DNA of 6,775 nucleotides from Desulfurococcales archaeon (GTDB lineage Archaea > Thermoproteota > Thermoprotei_A > Sulfolobales > Ignicoccaceae). Positions within the stretch are counted from its first letter, which is position 1, and the number at the start of each line of letters is the position of its first letter. This document shows positions 5,621 through 6,775 of the stretch, piece after piece. Under the pieces are notes generated by a model, which had not been told where the DNA came from, ran no database searches, and was given only the letters and a program-made list of their open reading frames with translations. The stretch spans positions 1 to 6,775 of the forward strand of contig WAOJ01000135.1 in assembly GCA_015521275.1 (NCBI GenBank), given 5' to 3'. Position numbers and translations under genes: made by a program.

Positions 5621-6169
5621 GTGAGGCCGGGAGAGTTCTTGGAGGTAGAGGTAAAGCTCAAAGTTGGACCTGAGGCCTTAGAAAGGCTGAAGGACGTAGC
5701 TAAGTACTTAGGGGAGAGGATTGAGGAAGACCTATACTTCAACTTCGACTGCGAGGGAGGCTGTTGTAGGGACTTCGCCAAGACGGACGAAGCAATAAGG
5801 ATAAGGAAGAGCGACAAGTGCTACTTGACCTACAAGGGACCCAAGGTAGGCAAAGAGGTGAAGGCGAGGGAAGAAATAGAGTTTGAAGTGGGAGACTGTG
5901 AAAAGGTAAAGAAGTTCTTAGAAAAGCTCTGCCTAAAACCCGTAATAACCGTAAAAAAGAAGAGGAAGCTGTTTAAGTACAATAACTTAACCATAACCTT
6001 CGATGAGGTGGAAGGGCTGGGAACCTTCGTGGAAATAGAGGGCTTGGGAGAGGGGGCAAAGGAAGAGGTGTTAAGAGCTTGGAAGGAGCTTTTCCCGGAA
6101 GCTCCAAAGGTGGACAAGACTTACTTAGAAATGATACTTGAACTGACCGGTCAGAAAAATGGTATCTAA
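5621..6169 (+). CDS. CYTH-domain protein (class IV adenylate cyclase / triphosphatase-like)
   Basis: CYTH proteins form a triphosphate tunnel and act as class IV adenylate cyclases (CyaB) or as thiamine-triphosphate or polyphosphate hydrolases. The substrate cannot be told from sequence. Numbered from GTG 5621 (182 residues), the ExExK signature is EVEVK (8-12). AIRIRKSD (58-65) gives the paired arginines, YLTYKGPK (69-76) the tunnel lysine, REEIEFEV (83-90) the paired acids, then VKKKRKLFKY (111-120), ITFDEVEGLGTFVEIE (125-140) and DKTYLEMIL (165-173). All main charged positions are intact. A cysteine-rich insertion DCEGGCC (43-49) precedes the RIR motif. TTG at 5639 gives the normal beginning MEVEVKLKV, has GGGAG 5 bases upstream and suits the TATA-like box; it may be the real start. 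The frame is open far upstream to 5093, but that part is antisense to aEF1B and the zinc-ribbon gene and is not protein-like. The next gene begins 12 bases later. Confidence 0.85.
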   Translation: MRPGEFLEVEVKLKVGPEALERLKDVAKYLGERIEEDLYFNFDCEGGCCRDFAKTDEAIRIRKSDKCYLTYKGPKVGKEVKAREEIEFEVGDCEKVKKFLEKLCLKPVITVKKKRKLFKYNNLTITFDEVEGLGTFVEIEGLGEGAKEEVLRAWKELFPEAPKVDKTYLEMILELTGQKNGI

Positions 6170-6179
6170 TAAAGTTAAC
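6167..6179 (+). promoter_or_regulatory. Possible TATA-like element before the His-rich gene
   Basis: TAATAAAGTTAAC overlaps the stop of the CYTH gene. It is only about 10 bases before GTG 6182 but about 34 before ATG 6206. If it is a TATA box, the downstream ATG is the start, with a very short leader. Co-transcription with the CYTH gene is an equally good explanation. Confidence 0.3.
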
Positions 6180-6181
6180 GC

Positions 6182-6589
6182 GTGCTGACCAAGCGGGAAC
6201 GAGTTATGAGACCGTTAAGGGAACTTAAGAAGTTCGACGAGGCCTTGGAGGAGCTAAGGAACAAGGGCAAAATAGTTGTGGTTACGGACCACTTGGACAT
6301 ACCCCACCACGGCGAGGCCTCGGCACTCATAGAGGACATAGATGTATTCAAGAAGTTAGCCGAGAAGACGGACGTGATAGCGGCTATGGTGGCTTACGAG
6401 GAGCACGCGAACATGTTGGTAATATATGGCTTGATAAGGGTAGGCTGGCTCTACGTGCTTTACGACAAGCACGTCCACGTGGCCGGAAGCAGCTTTAGGC
6501 TCAGCGGCCCCCCAAAGCTAAAAGAAGAGGTCAGGAGGGCAGTGAGGGAGTTCTACCACAAGTGGAGCCAGTTCATGAAGGCCTACTGA
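6182..6589 (+). CDS. Conserved-looking small His-rich protein of unknown function
   Basis: I do not recognise this 135-residue protein. It has an N-terminal charged helix (9-29), a strand KIVVVTDHLDIPHHGEAS (30-47) and a helix VFKKLAEKTDVIAAMVAYEE (55-74). Two hydrophobic strands follow, MLVIYGLIRVGWLYVLYDKH (78-97), then HVHVAGSSF (97-105) and a C-terminal helix rich in R, K and E (112-134). The alternating order suggests a small alpha/beta fold. Histidines cluster at H37, H42, H43, H75, H97 and H99, with D36 and D39 near the first group; metal binding is possible but unproven. There is no signal peptide, and the hydrophobic part is too polar at its edges for a confident membrane helix. The start may be GTG 6182 or ATG 6206 (127 residues). 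It sits 12 bases after the CYTH gene, and a shared transcript is likely. The coding frame is supported by codon use like its neighbours. Confidence 0.7.
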   Translation: MLTKRERVMRPLRELKKFDEALEELRNKGKIVVVTDHLDIPHHGEASALIEDIDVFKKLAEKTDVIAAMVAYEEHANMLVIYGLIRVGWLYVLYDKHVHVAGSSFRLSGPPKLKEEVRRAVREFYHKWSQFMKAY

Positions 6590-6638
6590 TGAGGAGGAAA
6601 AGCGGTCACTGAGCGGTGAGGAAACTCCCATGGACCGA
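6587..6638 (+). ncRNA. Possible C/D-box sRNA overlapping the stop codon of the His-rich gene
   Basis: The boxes occur in order: C box TGATGA (6587-6592, sharing the TGA stop), D' box CTGA (6609-6612), C'-like TGAGGA (6617-6622) and D-like CCGA (6635-6638). The D'-C' spacer is 4 bases and the C'-D guide is 12 bases, as is normal for archaeal sRNAs. Total length is 52 bases, also normal. Against it: the first guide is 16 bases, C' and D each have one mismatch, the base before box C is C instead of a purine, and the flanking terminal stem is weak. The second guide, AACTCCCATGGA, would direct 2'-O-methylation of an RNA containing TCCATGGGAGTT; I could not name the target. Confidence 0.33.
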
Positions 6639-6775
6639 GGGACCCCTTTCTGGGCATTATATTCTCCTATAACTAGATGCATCGGAACATAGCTACTCCG
6701 AGCAGTTCATCATTAACCTACTATTAACGCAAAGCGTTTAGCGTACTCCCTTAGTACGTAGCGTCAACATCTCAA
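6590..6775. other. Non-coding tail with several small inverted repeats
   Basis: All six frames contain stops and there is no protein-like frame. From left to right it holds the possible C/D sRNA, the palindrome GATGCATC (6676-6683) and a hairpin TCGGA/TCCGA (6682-6686 with 6697-6701). Then come the perfect hairpin AACGC-AAA-GCGTT (6726-6738), the hairpin CGTAC/GTACG (6742-6746 with 6754-6758) and a direct repeat TAGCGT (6739-6744 and 6759-6764). It could be the 5' part of a structured RNA, a terminator-like region or the promoter region of a gene beyond the window. I cannot decide which. Confidence 0.4.
6726..6758 (+). repeat. Two adjacent short hairpins
   Basis: AACGC (6726-6730) pairs with GCGTT (6734-6738) across a 3-base AAA loop. 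CGTAC (6742-6746) pairs with GTACG (6754-6758) across the 7-base loop TCCCTTA, with a possible G-U extension. Only three bases separate them. The stems are short for a hyperthermophile RNA, and no clear T-run follows. A terminator function is therefore possible but not supported. Confidence 0.35.

Noticed and set aside
6583..6657. 24-codon minus-strand ORF with GGAG 6 bases before its ATG
   Set aside because: Very short, proline-rich with no recognisable pattern, and overlapping the candidate sRNA and the end of the His-rich gene. A GGAG before an ATG can occur by chance.
6616..6675. 18-codon plus-strand frame starting at GTG in the tail
   Set aside because: Too short, no ribosome site and no protein-like pattern.
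1..6775. CRISPR array, tRNA or insertion sequence
   Set aside because: I found no regularly spaced repeats, no cloverleaf with a TTCRA loop, and no transposase or terminal inverted repeats.

Overview
The window looks like chromosomal DNA of a hyperthermophilic crenarchaeon. An Ignicoccus- or Desulfurococcales-like organism is my best guess, made from memory of protein families and not from a search. Four things support this. Arginine is written almost only with AGG/AGA, and isoleucine very often with ATA. GTG and TTG starts are common and genes are separated by only a few bases. Archaeal translation factors are present (aEF1B and its four-CxxC zinc-ribbon partner). AT-rich TATA-like boxes lie about 25-45 bases upstream of several starts.

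Layout from left to right. hypB (+), the Ni-binding GTPase of [NiFe]-hydrogenase maturation, runs tail-to-tail into an mptE-like pterin pyrophosphokinase (-) with a 45-base overlap. Divergent from mptE is a two-gene operon (+): a 472-residue AAA ATPase and a 73-residue CPIC...HHxxxH zinc-finger protein that starts at TTG behind a strong GGAGGTG. This operon converges on a 3-hexulose-6-phosphate synthase gene (hxlA, -), and the two stop codons share bases. Divergent from hxlA is a 482-residue MoxR-like AAA+ protein (+) with a degenerate Walker B. It converges, with 5 bases between the stops, on a translation operon (-) of a COG2888-type zinc-ribbon protein followed by aEF1B. Divergent from that operon are a CYTH-domain protein (+) and a short histidine-rich protein of unknown function (+). 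The last ~185 bases hold no credible gene. They contain a possible C/D-box sRNA overlapping the last stop codon, plus several small inverted repeats.

Functionally the region is mixed: hydrogenase maturation, pterin cofactor synthesis, reverse ribulose-monophosphate pentose synthesis and translation elongation. The least explained parts are the AAA/zinc-finger pair, the MoxR-like ATPase whose catalytic acidic residues appear replaced, the His-rich orphan and the structured tail. Two divergent gene pairs have a single AT-rich box between them that could drive both directions. In three + strand genes (the MoxR-like ATPase, CYTH and His-rich genes) the position of the TATA-like element favours a start codon downstream of the longest-frame start.
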